DNA of 32,305 nucleotides from JBCBJX01 sp038522735 (GCA_038522735.1 JBCBJX010000025.1:1-32305); one strand, 5' to 3'; shown: positions 15,137 through 23,132, counted from the first letter of the stretch. Translations and numbers: made by a program. The notes: generated from the letters alone by a model not told the origin.

Positions 15137-16936
15137 TCAGGTCGCGGAGAAGGTGAGGACGCCGGCGCCCGCCGGCTCTGCATAGAGCGCCTCGACCTCG
15201 GCGGCCCGGCGGCGCTTCGCGAGCGCCTGGTTGACGGAGCCTTTGTCGGACAGTTCATGGGCGTTGGGGTCGGGCGGTTCGGCGAGAAAAGCGAGGCGCC
15301 CGACGCGGCGGCTTGACTGCGGATTTGCGGAGTTGTGCGCCTCGATCCGCTCCGCGACTGCGGCGCGGAAGTCCGCGTCGTCCGCGGAGCGGCCGGGCTT
15401 CGGCCAGGCGAGCACGCCGATCTCGGCCTGGTTTTCGCCACAGACGAGAAGGTCGAGCAGATAGGGCTCCAGCACCCGCCGAAGCTCCGCATGCACCGCG
15501 CCGCCGGCGATCCAGGTCCCCGTCGCAAGCTTAAACTCCTCCGCGAGCCGGCCGCCGAAGCCGAGACCCTTCGCCGGATCGTCCGCGTCCCTGAAGACGG
15601 CTGTGTCTCCGGTCTTATAGAACCCCTCTTCGTCGAAGGCGACGGCGCTGGCCTCGGGCGCGTCGAGATAGCCGCCCATGATGTTGGGGCCCTTGAGGCG
15701 TACCTCAAAGCGGTCGGCGTTCGGGACGAGCTTCGCCGACAGGCCGGGCATGGGAAGGCCGATGCCGACTTCCTCCGTCGGGAAATAGATCGACATGCAG
15801 CCTGACGTGCTCTCCGTCGATCCGTAACCGGTCGTGAAAAAGATGCGGGCGCCGACGGTCTCGACAGCGAGGCGCTGGATGCGGTCGTAGAGTGATTGCG
15901 GCAGGCCTGCGCCGCCATAGAGCATGAGGCGGAGCTTCGAAAAGAACGTCTCCCGCAGCGCTTCGTCCGCCTCCAGCGCATCGGCCAGCATGGCGTAGCC
16001 GGCGGGGACGTTGGTGAAATAGCGAAGCGGGATTTCCCGGAGGTTTCTGACGGTTTCGTCGAAGAGGCCGGGGAGCGGCTTGCCCGCATCAATATAGAAG
16101 GTCCCGCCGAAGATCGCAGCGGCCATCGACGAGAAAGCGCCGGAGACGTGACTCCAGGGCAGCCATTCAAGGAGCGTGTCGTCCCAGCCCGCGGCGCGGC
16201 CGAGGGCCATCCAGCCTTGGGAGAGACTGGCCGTCAGCATGCGCTGGGTCTGGACGACCGCTTTGGGTTTCCCCGTCGACCCGGAGGTCAGCATATAGGC
16301 GGCGGGCGCGTCGATATTGATATCGCGAGCGAGGCCGGCGAAATCCGCTGCGTCCCCGCCGGCGGTCCACTCGGCGTAATCCTCCGCGCCCGCCCCGAAG
16401 GCGTCGGGGTCGCGGGTGAGGACGGGGACGTCGCTGACAGCTCTCGCCGCATCGGCATATGCGCTTGTCTCTGCGAAAATGAGGGCCGGGCGAACGAGAT
16501 CGACGACATGTTTCAACCGTTCATATCCGCCGCCGAGGAGGGCGTAGTTCGCGCTGACCGGGCAGACCGGGACGCCCGCCGCCATGGCGCCGTAGCGCAC
16601 TGTCGCATGGGCGATGGAATTGCCGGAGACGATGAGGACGGGGCGTCCCGCCGGAATGGTCATGGCGGCGAGCCGCCGCGCGGTCGCGCCCGCGCGCGCC
16701 GCGGTTTCCGCGAAGCTCTGGCGCCGCCAGCCGCCGTCAGGACCGCGCTCGCAGAGATAGGCCCGGTCCGGTACACGCGCCGCCTGGCGGGCGAGGCCTT
16801 CGGGCACGGATCGCGCGGCGTACTCAAGCGGCGTGCGGGGGGTCAGAACCGTCGTTCCGTCCGCCCGCGTCTCGATCTCCAGATCGACGGGCGGGAAATC
16901 GACGGGCCGGAACGGAACGGCGTGCGGATCAGTCAA
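15137..16936 (-). CDS. Feruloyl-CoA-synthase-like acyl-CoA ligase (AMP-forming)
   Basis: This 599-residue ANL-superfamily ligase would activate a carboxylic acid to its CoA thioester through an acyl-AMP. Visible motifs are the P-loop LTSGSTGKPK (216-225), the WLPWSHVSGA segment (258-267), TTGYGSTES (368-376) and YKTGDTA (440-446). The opening (PFRPVDFPPVDLEIETRADG) and the end (DKGSVNQALAKRR, in place of the usual PRTxxGK motif) are characteristic of the feruloyl-CoA synthase subgroup, so a hydroxycinnamate-like acid is plausible. I choose a TTG start at 16936: AAGGA lies six bases upstream and the protein then begins exactly where homologues do; the ATG at 17062 would add 42 residues of low-complexity sequence. 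It heads an operon with the DUF1295 gene and is divergent from another ligase. Confidence 0.85.
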   Translation of the reverse strand: MTDPHAVPFRPVDFPPVDLEIETRADGTTVLTPRTPLEYAARSVPEGLARQAARVPDRAYLCERGPDGGWRRQSFAETAARAGATARRLAAMTIPAGRPVLIVSGNSIAHATVRYGAMAAGVPVCPVSANYALLGGGYERLKHVVDLVRPALIFAETSAYADAARAVSDVPVLTRDPDAFGAGAEDYAEWTAGGDAADFAGLARDINIDAPAAYMLTSGSTGKPKAVVQTQRMLTASLSQGWMALGRAAGWDDTLLEWLPWSHVSGAFSSMAAAIFGGTFYIDAGKPLPGLFDETVRNLREIPLRYFTNVPAGYAMLADALEADEALRETFFSKLRLMLYGGAGLPQSLYDRIQRLAVETVGARIFFTTGYGSTESTSGCMSIYFPTEEVGIGLPMPGLSAKLVPNADRFEVRLKGPNIMGGYLDAPEASAVAFDEEGFYKTGDTAVFRDADDPAKGLGFGGRLAEEFKLATGTWIAGGAVHAELRRVLEPYLLDLLVCGENQAEIGVLAWPKPGRSADDADFRAAVAERIEAHNSANPQSSRRVGRLAFLAEPPDPNAHELSDKGSVNQALAKRRRAAEVEALYAEPAGAGVLTFSAT

Positions 16937-17164
16937 GGGAGGTCCTTTCCGGCGGCGGCTCCGGCCAATGAAGGAGATAAGGTTCGATATTGCAAGTATC
17001 TCTTGCGCTGGGGCCGGCGAGGGCGGGCCGCACGAATGGGTTGGACCTGTGAATAAAAACAAACGCGCGATTTTGCGGCGCCGAAACCGATGAGCTCTGT
17101 TGAGCGGCTTGCAAAATCAAACCAAGAGCCCGTAGATGAACCCTCGAGACAGGGAAGGGGAGCC
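16937..17164. other. 228-bp divergent region between the two CoA-ligase genes
   Basis: It contains an inverted repeat GCAAG-TATCT-CTTGC (16992-17006) and an A-rich patch near 17052-17062. The strong ribosome site for the plus-strand ligase is GGAAGGGGAG (about 17153-17162). The CATAAAGATACCA motif of the downstream island is not convincingly present here, so these genes may be under separate control. No promoter could be assigned. Confidence 0.5.
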
Positions 17165-18844
17165 ATGCGGACGAGCCCTCCGGAGCGCACCGCGCTCTAT
17201 CGCGAGCGCGGCTGGTGGCGCGGCGTCACCGTCGATCAGGTTTTTCGCGAGGCTGTCGCTGCTCGCGGCGACGCCGAGGCGCTGGTGGATCCGCCGAACA
17301 AGGAGGACCTCGTTGGTCTCCCGCCGCTTCGGCTGACGTATGCGGAGCTCGACGCCCATGTGAACCGGATGGCGGGCGCATTCCGCCGTCGCGGCGTCGG
17401 GGTCGGAGACGTCGTTCTCGCCCAGCTTCCGAACATCGTCGAGGGCGTCGTCGCTTTTCTCGCAGCGGCTCGCGCAGGCGCGATCCTAAGCCCTGTCGCC
17501 ATGAGCTATCGCGGCCATGAGCTGCGTCAGATCATCCCGAAGCTTGAGCCGAAACTTTTCCTCACGGTCGCCCGGTTCGGCGGGGAGGACCAGTCGGCTC
17601 TCGCGATCGGTCTCGCCGCCGACGATGTGCTGACGGCGCCTGTTCTATGTATCGGCCCCCACGCGCCGGCCGGAACCTACGCCCTCGACGACGAGCCCTT
17701 CGACGCCAGCGGAGCAGAAACCGCGGAGATTGAGGCTGCGGATGTTCTCACCGTCTGCTGGACCTCGGGAACGGAGGCTGCGCCGAAGGGCGTGCCCCGC
17801 CACCACGACCATTGGGTCGTGAACGGAGAAGCACTGCACGAGGCGGCCTCGCTCAAGGAGGGCGACACGCTCCTCAATCCGTTTCCGCTGATCAACATCG
17901 CGGCGTTCGGCGGCATGGTTATGCCGTGGCTTCTCTGCCGAGGCCGGTTCGTGCAGCATCATCCTTTCGATCTGCCGATCTTTCTCGACCAGATGGCGCG
18001 GGAGAAGGTGAGCTACACCGTTGCGCCGCCGGCGATCCTGACGATGCTCCTGAAGCGGAGCGACCTCCTGGACGGGATCGATTTCTCGAACTTGAAATGC
18101 ATGGCGTCGGGCTCCGCCCCGCTTGCGCCTTTCATGGTGCGCGACTGGCAGGAGCGCTACGGCGTCACGGTCATGAACGTCTTCGGCTCGAACGAGGGCG
18201 CCTCGCTCTTTTCAAGCGGCGTCGACGTACCCGACCCTGACCGCCGGGCGCGCTATTTCCCGCGCTTCGGCGTCGAAGGGGTCGACTGGTCGACGGAGTT
18301 TCCGAAGAAAGTCCGCACTCGCCTCGTCGATCCCGAGACAGAGAAGGAAATCCGCGATCCGGGCCGCGTTGGCGAGCTGCGTCTCGACGGCGCGATGGTG
18401 TTCGACGGGTACTGGAAATCCCCTGATCTGACGAAAGCGGCCTTCGACGGCGAAGGCTGGTTCCGTACGGGCGATCTTTTTGAGATCGCGCCGCACCCGG
18501 ACGACCGGTACTATGAGTTCGTCGGGCGCTCTAAAGACATCGTCATCCGCGGCGGCGTGAACATCTCGCCCGCCGAGATCGACGGCCTCGTCGAGAGCCA
18601 TCCGGATGTGCAGGAGGCCTGCTCCGTCGGTTATCCGGACGCCCGGCTTGGCGAGCGTCTCTGCGTCTTCGTGGTCCCGAAGCCCGGGAAGACCGTAACG
18701 CTGGAGGACGTCTGCGCGCATCTGAAGGCGCAGGACGTCGCGGTGAACAAGCTGCCCGAGAAACTGAAAGTGATCGACGCCCTGCCGCGCAACGCCCTCG
18801 GCAAGGTGCTGCGCCGCGATCTGAAAGCGGCTGCGGAGGAGTAG
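17165..18844 (+). CDS. AMP-dependent acyl-CoA ligase (cyclohexanecarboxylate/medium-chain type)
   Basis: This 559-residue ANL-superfamily ligase has the adenylation P-loop WTSGTEAAPKG (199-209), NVFGSNEGA, RTGDLFEI, GRSKDIVIRGGVNISPAEID and a C-terminal LPRNALGK with catalytic Lys547. The last set is standard for fatty-acid, cyclohexanecarboxylate and 2,3-dihydroxybenzoate-type ligases. It has a full C-terminal domain, unlike the atypical end of the feruloyl-CoA-synthase-like ligase across the divergent region. The ATG at 17165 is chosen for the GGAAGGGGAG ribosome site just before it; an upstream ATG at 17090 has none. It ends 86 bases before the exported LEH-like gene and its promoter-like motif. 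With the facing ligase it suggests two different acid intermediates to be activated. Confidence 0.87.
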   Translation: MRTSPPERTALYRERGWWRGVTVDQVFREAVAARGDAEALVDPPNKEDLVGLPPLRLTYAELDAHVNRMAGAFRRRGVGVGDVVLAQLPNIVEGVVAFLAAARAGAILSPVAMSYRGHELRQIIPKLEPKLFLTVARFGGEDQSALAIGLAADDVLTAPVLCIGPHAPAGTYALDDEPFDASGAETAEIEAADVLTVCWTSGTEAAPKGVPRHHDHWVVNGEALHEAASLKEGDTLLNPFPLINIAAFGGMVMPWLLCRGRFVQHHPFDLPIFLDQMAREKVSYTVAPPAILTMLLKRSDLLDGIDFSNLKCMASGSAPLAPFMVRDWQERYGVTVMNVFGSNEGASLFSSGVDVPDPDRRARYFPRFGVEGVDWSTEFPKKVRTRLVDPETEKEIRDPGRVGELRLDGAMVFDGYWKSPDLTKAAFDGEGWFRTGDLFEIAPHPDDRYYEFVGRSKDIVIRGGVNISPAEIDGLVESHPDVQEACSVGYPDARLGERLCVFVVPKPGKTVTLEDVCAHLKAQDVAVNKLPEKLKVIDALPRNALGKVLRRDLKAAAEE

Positions 18845-18865
18845 CCCTCGCCAGCGGATCGACGC

Positions 18866-18896
18866 TTGACGCGCGCCCCGTCCCGCGACCTAATGA
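18866..18896 (+). promoter_or_regulatory. Possible promoter of the LEH-MFS-thiolase unit
   Basis: TTGACG (18866-18871) and TAATGA (18891-18896) are 19 bases apart, slightly long; CTAATG gives 18. The -35 match is good and the -10 weak. The conserved motif CATAAAGATACCA begins four bases after the -10 box, where a repressor would block initiation. Confidence 0.35.
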
Positions 18897-18913
18897 CTTG
18901 CATAAAGATACCA
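18895..18913 (+). promoter_or_regulatory. Conserved island motif, copy A (upstream of exported LEH gene)
   Basis: GACTTGCATAAAGATACC (18895-18912) plus A. Its 13-base core CATAAAGATACCA (18901-18913) is identical to the copy at 23116-23128 and differs at two positions from the minus-strand copy at 31381-31393. It lies 17 bases before the LEH ATG. Inferred to be an operator of the island regulon. Confidence 0.6.
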
Positions 18914-18930
18914 AAAGCGGAGGAAACCCC

Positions 18931-19401
18931 ATGCTGAAGTCGCTCATCGCCGCCCTCGCGGGCGCTGCGCTCCTTGTGTCCGCACCGGCGAACGCCTCGG
19001 AGCAGGACCCGCGCGTCGAGACCGTTCTGGAGATGGTCGAGGCGTGGAACACCATGGACTGGCCCAAGGTCGTCGATCTTTTCGCCGAGGACGGATCGCT
19101 TCATTCGATGATGGTCGAGCCGATCGTCGGCCGCGAATCGATCCGCACCCGCATCTATCATATCGGCGAGGGGATCGAGGAGATCACGTTGAACGTCCGC
19201 AATATCGGCGTCGTCGGGGACGTGGTTTTCATCGAGCGGATCGACGAGTTCACCTATAACGGCCATTCGGGCTCCGTGCCGGTCGTCGGCGTCATCGAAG
19301 TCGAGGGCGACAGGATCAAGGAGTGGCGCGAATACTACGACCGCGCCGAGCTGCTGGAGGCCATGGGCCTCGGCTCCGATTTCGACAAAGACGCCCGCTG
19401 A
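18931..19401 (+). CDS. Exported limonene-epoxide-hydrolase-like (NTF2-fold) protein
   Basis: This 156-residue protein begins with a signal peptide (MLKSLIAALAGAALLVSAPANA, cleavage near residue 22), so it should be periplasmic. The mature part is an NTF2/SnoaL-fold domain of the limonene-1,2-epoxide hydrolase type: VEAWNTMDWPKVVDLFAEDG (36-55), IERIDEF giving Arg103-x-Asp105, and EWREYYD ending in Asp137. This matches the Asp-Arg-Asp set of the characterised Rhodococcus enzyme. The Tyr and Asn that help hold the nucleophilic water there seem to be Leu57 and Ser59 here, so epoxide hydrolysis is not certain. GGAGGA precedes the ATG at 18931. First gene of a unit with an MFS gene (10-base gap) and a thiolase, downstream of motif copy A. 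Confidence 0.75.
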   Translation: MLKSLIAALAGAALLVSAPANASEQDPRVETVLEMVEAWNTMDWPKVVDLFAEDGSLHSMMVEPIVGRESIRTRIYHIGEGIEEITLNVRNIGVVGDVVFIERIDEFTYNGHSGSVPVVGVIEVEGDRIKEWREYYDRAELLEAMGLGSDFDKDAR

Positions 19402-19411
19402 GGCCGGCGGC

Positions 19412-20794
19412 GTGCGCGATACGGCGGGCGATCCGGAGGCGGAGGAGGAGGGGCGCTATCCGCCTCCGAAGCTCGCCTGGGCGATCGTCGCCATGCTGTT
19501 TGTCGCCTATATCTTCTCCTTTATCGACCGGATGATCATCGGCCTTCTGGTCGAGCCGATGAAAGCCGATCTCGGCGTCACGGATACCCAGATCAGCCTC
19601 CTGCAGGGGATGGCCTTCGCGCTTTTCTACACGCTTGCGGGCCTGCCGATCGCGCGCCTCATCGACCGCAAGCCGCGCATGCGGATCATCGCGGCGGGCG
19701 TCGCGGTCTGGAGCCTGATGACGGCCGCCTGCGGCGTCGCGACCCAGTACTGGCACTTGTTCATCGCCCGCATGGGCGTCGGCGTCGGAGAGGCGACGCT
19801 GTCGCCGGCGGCCTATTCGCTCATTACGGACAGTTTCCCGAAGAAGCGCCTCGGCCTCGCCATGGGCGTCTACGGCCTGGGCTCGGCGGTCGGCGCGGGT
19901 CTCGCCTTCCTGATCGGCGCCGCCGTCGTCCGGCTGGTTGTCGAGGCGGGGGAGGTATCGGTTCCTCTTATCGGCGCGGTGTCGGCCTGGCAGCTCACTT
20001 TTCTCATCGTCGGGCTCCCTGGCCTCCTTATCGCTCTCGTCTTCCAGTTCATGCCGGAGCCGCCCCGCGGCGGTGGTGCGACGTCGCAGGAGGGCGCTCC
20101 GCTGTCGGAGGTGTTCGGCTTCATCCGCTCGCGCAGCGCCGCCCTCGGCGCGGCGATCGCCGCGGTGAGCCTCGTCAACTTCGCCGTACTTGGATCTGTC
20201 TCGTGGGTGGCGGTGATGTTCGTCCGGGTGCACGAGTTCTCGCTATCGGACGCCGGCGCCGCAGCGGGTTTCGGGCTCATCATCGGCGGCGTCATCGGGC
20301 TTATCGGGGGCGGCGTGATCACCGACCGGATGGACGGGGGCTCTCCTCACGGGCGGCTGAAATTCTGCGCCATGACGGCTGTCACGGGAACCATCGGCGC
20401 CTTGATCTTTCCTCTTGCGTCCTCGCCCACGGTCGCCGTCGCGGCCTTCATTCTCTTTTTCGCTTCCGCCGCCGTCCCTGTCGGCGCGGCGATCACGGCG
20501 ATCCAGCAGATGACGCCCGCACCCATGCGCGCGACCATCGGCGCTGTTTATATTTTCGTCGTGAACATCGTCGGCCTCGCACTCGGCCCCTCGGCGACGG
20601 CGCTGATCGGCGATACGTTCTACCCGACGGAGACGGGCATCCGATACGCGATCGTCTGGGTCGCGGCCGTCGGCTTCTTCGGGGCGGGCCTTCTTTTCGC
20701 GCTCGCCGCGTCGCGGACGCGATCGACGCCCGCTCCCGCCGCAGCGCTGGAGCCTGCGCCGTTTCTTTCGACCGGCGCCGCAACGGATTCGTGA
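19412..20794 (+). CDS. MFS transporter, spinster-like
   Basis: This 460-residue membrane protein has the 12-helix pattern of the major facilitator superfamily. The first helix pair, with FSFIDRMIIGLLVEPMKADLGVTDTQISLLQG, and ARLIDRKPRMRII in the loop between helices 2 and 3, is characteristic of spinster-like permeases, which are common in sphingomonad and caulobacter catabolic clusters. A cytoplasmic N-terminal tail rich in Glu precedes helix 1. The start is a GTG at 19412, ten bases after the previous stop, since no ATG fits before the first helix; the ribosome site is weak, which suggests coupling to the gene before it. It is inferred to import the island's substrate, or an intermediate, across the inner membrane after passage through the TonB receptor at 29015-31324. 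Confidence 0.85.
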   Translation: MRDTAGDPEAEEEGRYPPPKLAWAIVAMLFVAYIFSFIDRMIIGLLVEPMKADLGVTDTQISLLQGMAFALFYTLAGLPIARLIDRKPRMRIIAAGVAVWSLMTAACGVATQYWHLFIARMGVGVGEATLSPAAYSLITDSFPKKRLGLAMGVYGLGSAVGAGLAFLIGAAVVRLVVEAGEVSVPLIGAVSAWQLTFLIVGLPGLLIALVFQFMPEPPRGGGATSQEGAPLSEVFGFIRSRSAALGAAIAAVSLVNFAVLGSVSWVAVMFVRVHEFSLSDAGAAAGFGLIIGGVIGLIGGGVITDRMDGGSPHGRLKFCAMTAVTGTIGALIFPLASSPTVAVAAFILFFASAAVPVGAAITAIQQMTPAPMRATIGAVYIFVVNIVGLALGPSATALIGDTFYPTETGIRYAIVWVAAVGFFGAGLLFALAASRTRSTPAPAAALEPAPFLSTGAATDS

Positions 20795-20802
20795 GGTGAA
20801 GG

Positions 20803-22008
20803 ATGACCGATGTCTTTCTCTATGACGCCGTCCGCACCCCGCGAGGGAAAGGAAAGCCGGACGGCGCGCTTTCGGAAATCGCGCCCCACGAGCTCGTCCG
20901 TCAGCTGATCGGCGCCCTGAGCGCGCGTCTCGGGCCCGAAACGCCGCGGTCGATCGACCGGCTCATTCTTTCAACGGTGGGGCAGGTCGGGCCCCAGGGC
21001 GGTCATCTCGCGCTGGTGACGAAGCTCGCAAGCGGCCTCCCACACGGCGTTTCCGCCATGACGGTGAACAATTTCTGCGCCGGCGGGCTCTCCGCGCTCC
21101 ACACGGCGGCGAACGAGGTGCGCGCCGGCGCGGCGGAGCTTGTCCTCGCGGCGGGCGTCGAATGCATGTCGCAGGTGCCGTTCCTCGCCGACAAGGCGAG
21201 CTACTATACAGACCCGGAGCTTTCGGACCGACTCGCCTACGTACCCGTCGCTCTCTCGGCCGATTATATGGCGCACCGGGAGGGGCTCTCCCGTGAGACG
21301 CTGGATGAGATCACGCACCGCTCCCACCAGCGCGCGGCTGCGGCGTGGGCCGCGGGCGCTTACGAGGCGAGCGTCGTCCCGGCGACGCACGCCGACGGAA
21401 CCCTCGCCCTCGCCGAGGACGAATGCATCCGCGCGTCGATGACCCTCGAGAAACTCGCCTCCATGCCGCCGGCTTTTGAAGCCGAAGGCGCGAAGTTCGA
21501 CCCGGTCGCCGCTCGTTCGAAGCCGGATCTCGCCGATGTCGGCCACGTCATGACCGTCGCCCATTGCCCGCCGATCGCCGACGGCGCGGCGGTAGCGCTC
21601 CTCGGCGGCCGGAAGGCCGGCCGCCGGCTGGGGATCGAGCCGATCGCCCGGGTGCGGGCGACACAGGAGGCGGCCGGCGATCCCGTCGATCAGCTCACGG
21701 CCGGTTTCGCCGCCATGGAGGCGGTCCTCGTGAACGCCGGGCTGCGGCTCGAGGACATCGATCTCATCGAATTCATGGAGGCGTTCGCGCCGCCTCCGGC
21801 AAAGTTCCTGCGCGATTACGACGTTGATCCGGAGCGGGTGAATGTGAACGGCGGGCATCTCGCCATGGGACATCCGATGGGCGCGACGGGCCTCGTCCTC
21901 ACCGCGACCCTCGCTCACGAAATGCGCCGGCGCGACGCCGCCTTGGGCCTCGCGGTCGCCCATGGGGGATCCGGCGTCGGCTCGGCGCTGGTGCTGGAGC
22001 GCGTTTGA
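20803..22008 (+). CDS. Thiolase-superfamily protein with altered active site
   Basis: This 401-residue thiolase (acetyl-CoA acetyltransferase family) has the nucleophile Cys92 in NNFCAGGLSA and the NVNGGHLAMGHPMGATG block with His357. Two normally conserved positions differ: the NEAFA loop reads EFMEAFA (Met325 in place of Asn), and the C-terminal CxGxG loop reads AHGGSGVG, with His387 where the second catalytic Cys normally lies. This could mean an altered thiolase that cleaves a bulky or branched 3-ketoacyl-CoA, or a related condensing or hydrolysing enzyme. GAGGTGAAGG precedes the ATG at 20803, eight bases after the MFS stop. The expected role is removal of acetyl- or propionyl-CoA during side-chain breakdown of the island's substrate. 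Confidence 0.85.
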   Translation: MTDVFLYDAVRTPRGKGKPDGALSEIAPHELVRQLIGALSARLGPETPRSIDRLILSTVGQVGPQGGHLALVTKLASGLPHGVSAMTVNNFCAGGLSALHTAANEVRAGAAELVLAAGVECMSQVPFLADKASYYTDPELSDRLAYVPVALSADYMAHREGLSRETLDEITHRSHQRAAAAWAAGAYEASVVPATHADGTLALAEDECIRASMTLEKLASMPPAFEAEGAKFDPVAARSKPDLADVGHVMTVAHCPPIADGAAVALLGGRKAGRRLGIEPIARVRATQEAAGDPVDQLTAGFAAMEAVLVNAGLRLEDIDLIEFMEAFAPPPAKFLRDYDVDPERVNVNGGHLAMGHPMGATGLVLTATLAHEMRRRDAALGLAVAHGGSGVGSALVLERV

Positions 22009-22010
22009 CG

Positions 22011-22072
22011 CTCATAAAACTGTGCGTTGACGCGCCGGCCCATCGCTTGCTTTATCGTACCGAGTTTATGAG
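22011..22072. promoter_or_regulatory. Regulator promoter flanked by inverted CTCATAAA boxes
   Basis: CTCATAAAAC (22011-22020) and GTTTATGAG (22064-22072) form an inverted pair about 50 bases apart. Between them are TTGACG (22027-22032) and TTTATC (22051-22056), spaced 18 bases, a plausible promoter. The CATAAA half of the island motif is thus repeated in opposite orientation around the regulator's own promoter, consistent with autoregulation (inference). Confidence 0.4.
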
Positions 22073-22122
22073 TAAGGACCGCGCCCGCACGAAGTCGGGG
22101 GCGGCGACGCACATACGATCCG

Positions 22123-23097
22123 ATGCCGACAGCGCCCGCAGAAAAGCTGATCCGCACGTGCTCGATCTGGCGCGCGCTGGAGGTCGTGGGCGATACGGCG
22201 ATCCTCCTTATCCTTGAGGCGATCTGGCTCGGCGACGACCGCTTCGACCGCATCCGTGAGCGGACCGGCCTTCTGAAGGCGCTCCTTTCGGACCGCCTGA
22301 AACGCCTCATCGCTGCGGACATCCTGAAAAAAGAGCCTTTGCGCGGCTCGAAGAACCGCTTCCGCTATCGGATGACCCGCAAGGGCGTGGATCTTTACTG
22401 GACCGCGCTCATGATGCTGCGCTGGGAGCGGCGGTGGTCGGATCCGCGCGGCAAGATCGAGCTTGTCCTCCGCCACTCCGTATGCGGGAAAACTTTCGAA
22501 CCGGTTCCGTCATGCAGGGTTTGCGGGGACGAGGTGAGCGCCCGCGACGTTTCCTGGGAGCAGGGGCCGGGCGTCGGCTGGATGGCGGCGCAATACAGCC
22601 GCCGGCGCCAGACCCGGGGCGCCGCGGAGCAGCGGACGGCGCACACCGCGCTCCTCGACGAGGCCGCCCAGATCACCGGCGATCGGTGGATCGGCCTCAT
22701 CCTGCGCTCGATCTTCACCCGGCTTCGCAAGTTCGACGAGATCCGCAAAGACACGGGGATCGCCACCAACATCCTCTCCGACCGGCTCGCCTGGCTGGAG
22801 GAGCGCGGCGTGATCACCCCCAGCGCCTACAGCGACAACCCTCTGCGCTATCAGTATTTCCTGACGGAGAAGGGGGTCGATTACTATCCGATCCTCCTCA
22901 TGCTGTTGCGCTGGGGCGACGCCTACTATGTTTCGCCGGAAGGCCCGCCCCTACTGCTGCGGCACAAAAAAGACGGCCACCCCCTCGACGCGCAGGTGAC
23001 CTGTTCGGAATGCGGCGGCGTGATCGACGGGCGCGAAGTGACCTATGAGGTGCGCCCCGCCCGCGGCCTGGAGCGGCCGAAGCGCTCGGCCGCGTGA
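22123..23097 (+). CDS. Tandem HxlR-type winged-helix regulator with cysteine pairs
   Basis: This 324-residue protein is made of two HxlR-like units. Unit 1 (about 9-145) starts with Cys13 and the helix pattern RALEVVGDTAILLILEAIWL, then LLSDRLKRL and RMTRKG. Unit 2 (about 174-310) repeats it with TGDRWIGLILRSIF, ILSDRLAWLEERG and LTEKG. Each unit ends in a small cysteine motif (CRVCG at 131-135, CSECG at 294-298) with nearby His118/Cys121 and His281/His286, a possible metal-binding ribbon. HxlR proteins bind DNA as dimers and often sense thiol-reactive or aromatic compounds through an N-terminal Cys; here one chain may act as a built-in dimer. The ATG at 22123 is the only standard start after the in-frame stop at 22069-22071, though it lacks a good ribosome site. 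It is the only regulator in the island. Confidence 0.87.
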   Translation: MPTAPAEKLIRTCSIWRALEVVGDTAILLILEAIWLGDDRFDRIRERTGLLKALLSDRLKRLIAADILKKEPLRGSKNRFRYRMTRKGVDLYWTALMMLRWERRWSDPRGKIELVLRHSVCGKTFEPVPSCRVCGDEVSARDVSWEQGPGVGWMAAQYSRRRQTRGAAEQRTAHTALLDEAAQITGDRWIGLILRSIFTRLRKFDEIRKDTGIATNILSDRLAWLEERGVITPSAYSDNPLRYQYFLTEKGVDYYPILLMLLRWGDAYYVSPEGPPLLLRHKKDGHPLDAQVTCSECGGVIDGREVTYEVRPARGLERPKRSAA

Positions 23098-23115
23098 ACT
23101 GCAATTAGTCGCTTT

Positions 23116-23128
23116 CATAAAGATACCA
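23116..23128 (+). promoter_or_regulatory. Conserved island motif, copy B (upstream of the SDR operon)
   Basis: CATAAAGATACCA, identical over 13 bases to copy A. Agreement extends a little to the left, giving CTTNCATAAAGATACCA in both. It lies 20 bases before the ATG of the first gene in the seven-gene operon. Probable operator; binding by the tandem-HxlR protein is inferred. Confidence 0.6.
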
Positions 23129-23132
23129 TTTT

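Noticed and set aside
16992..17006. GCAAG-TATCT-CTTGC repeat as another copy of the island motif
   Set aside because: It matches only about 7 of 13 bases of the motif in either orientation, which is not convincing.
20971..21963. 330-residue minus-strand open frame inside the thiolase gene
   Set aside because: Shadow of the thiolase; His, Arg and Val-rich without domains.
22068..22217. Small 49-codon open frame (start ATG 22068) overlapping the regulator start
   Set aside because: No ribosome site, overlaps the regulator out of frame, and its ATG lies within the candidate operator half-site; considered as a leader peptide but unsupported.
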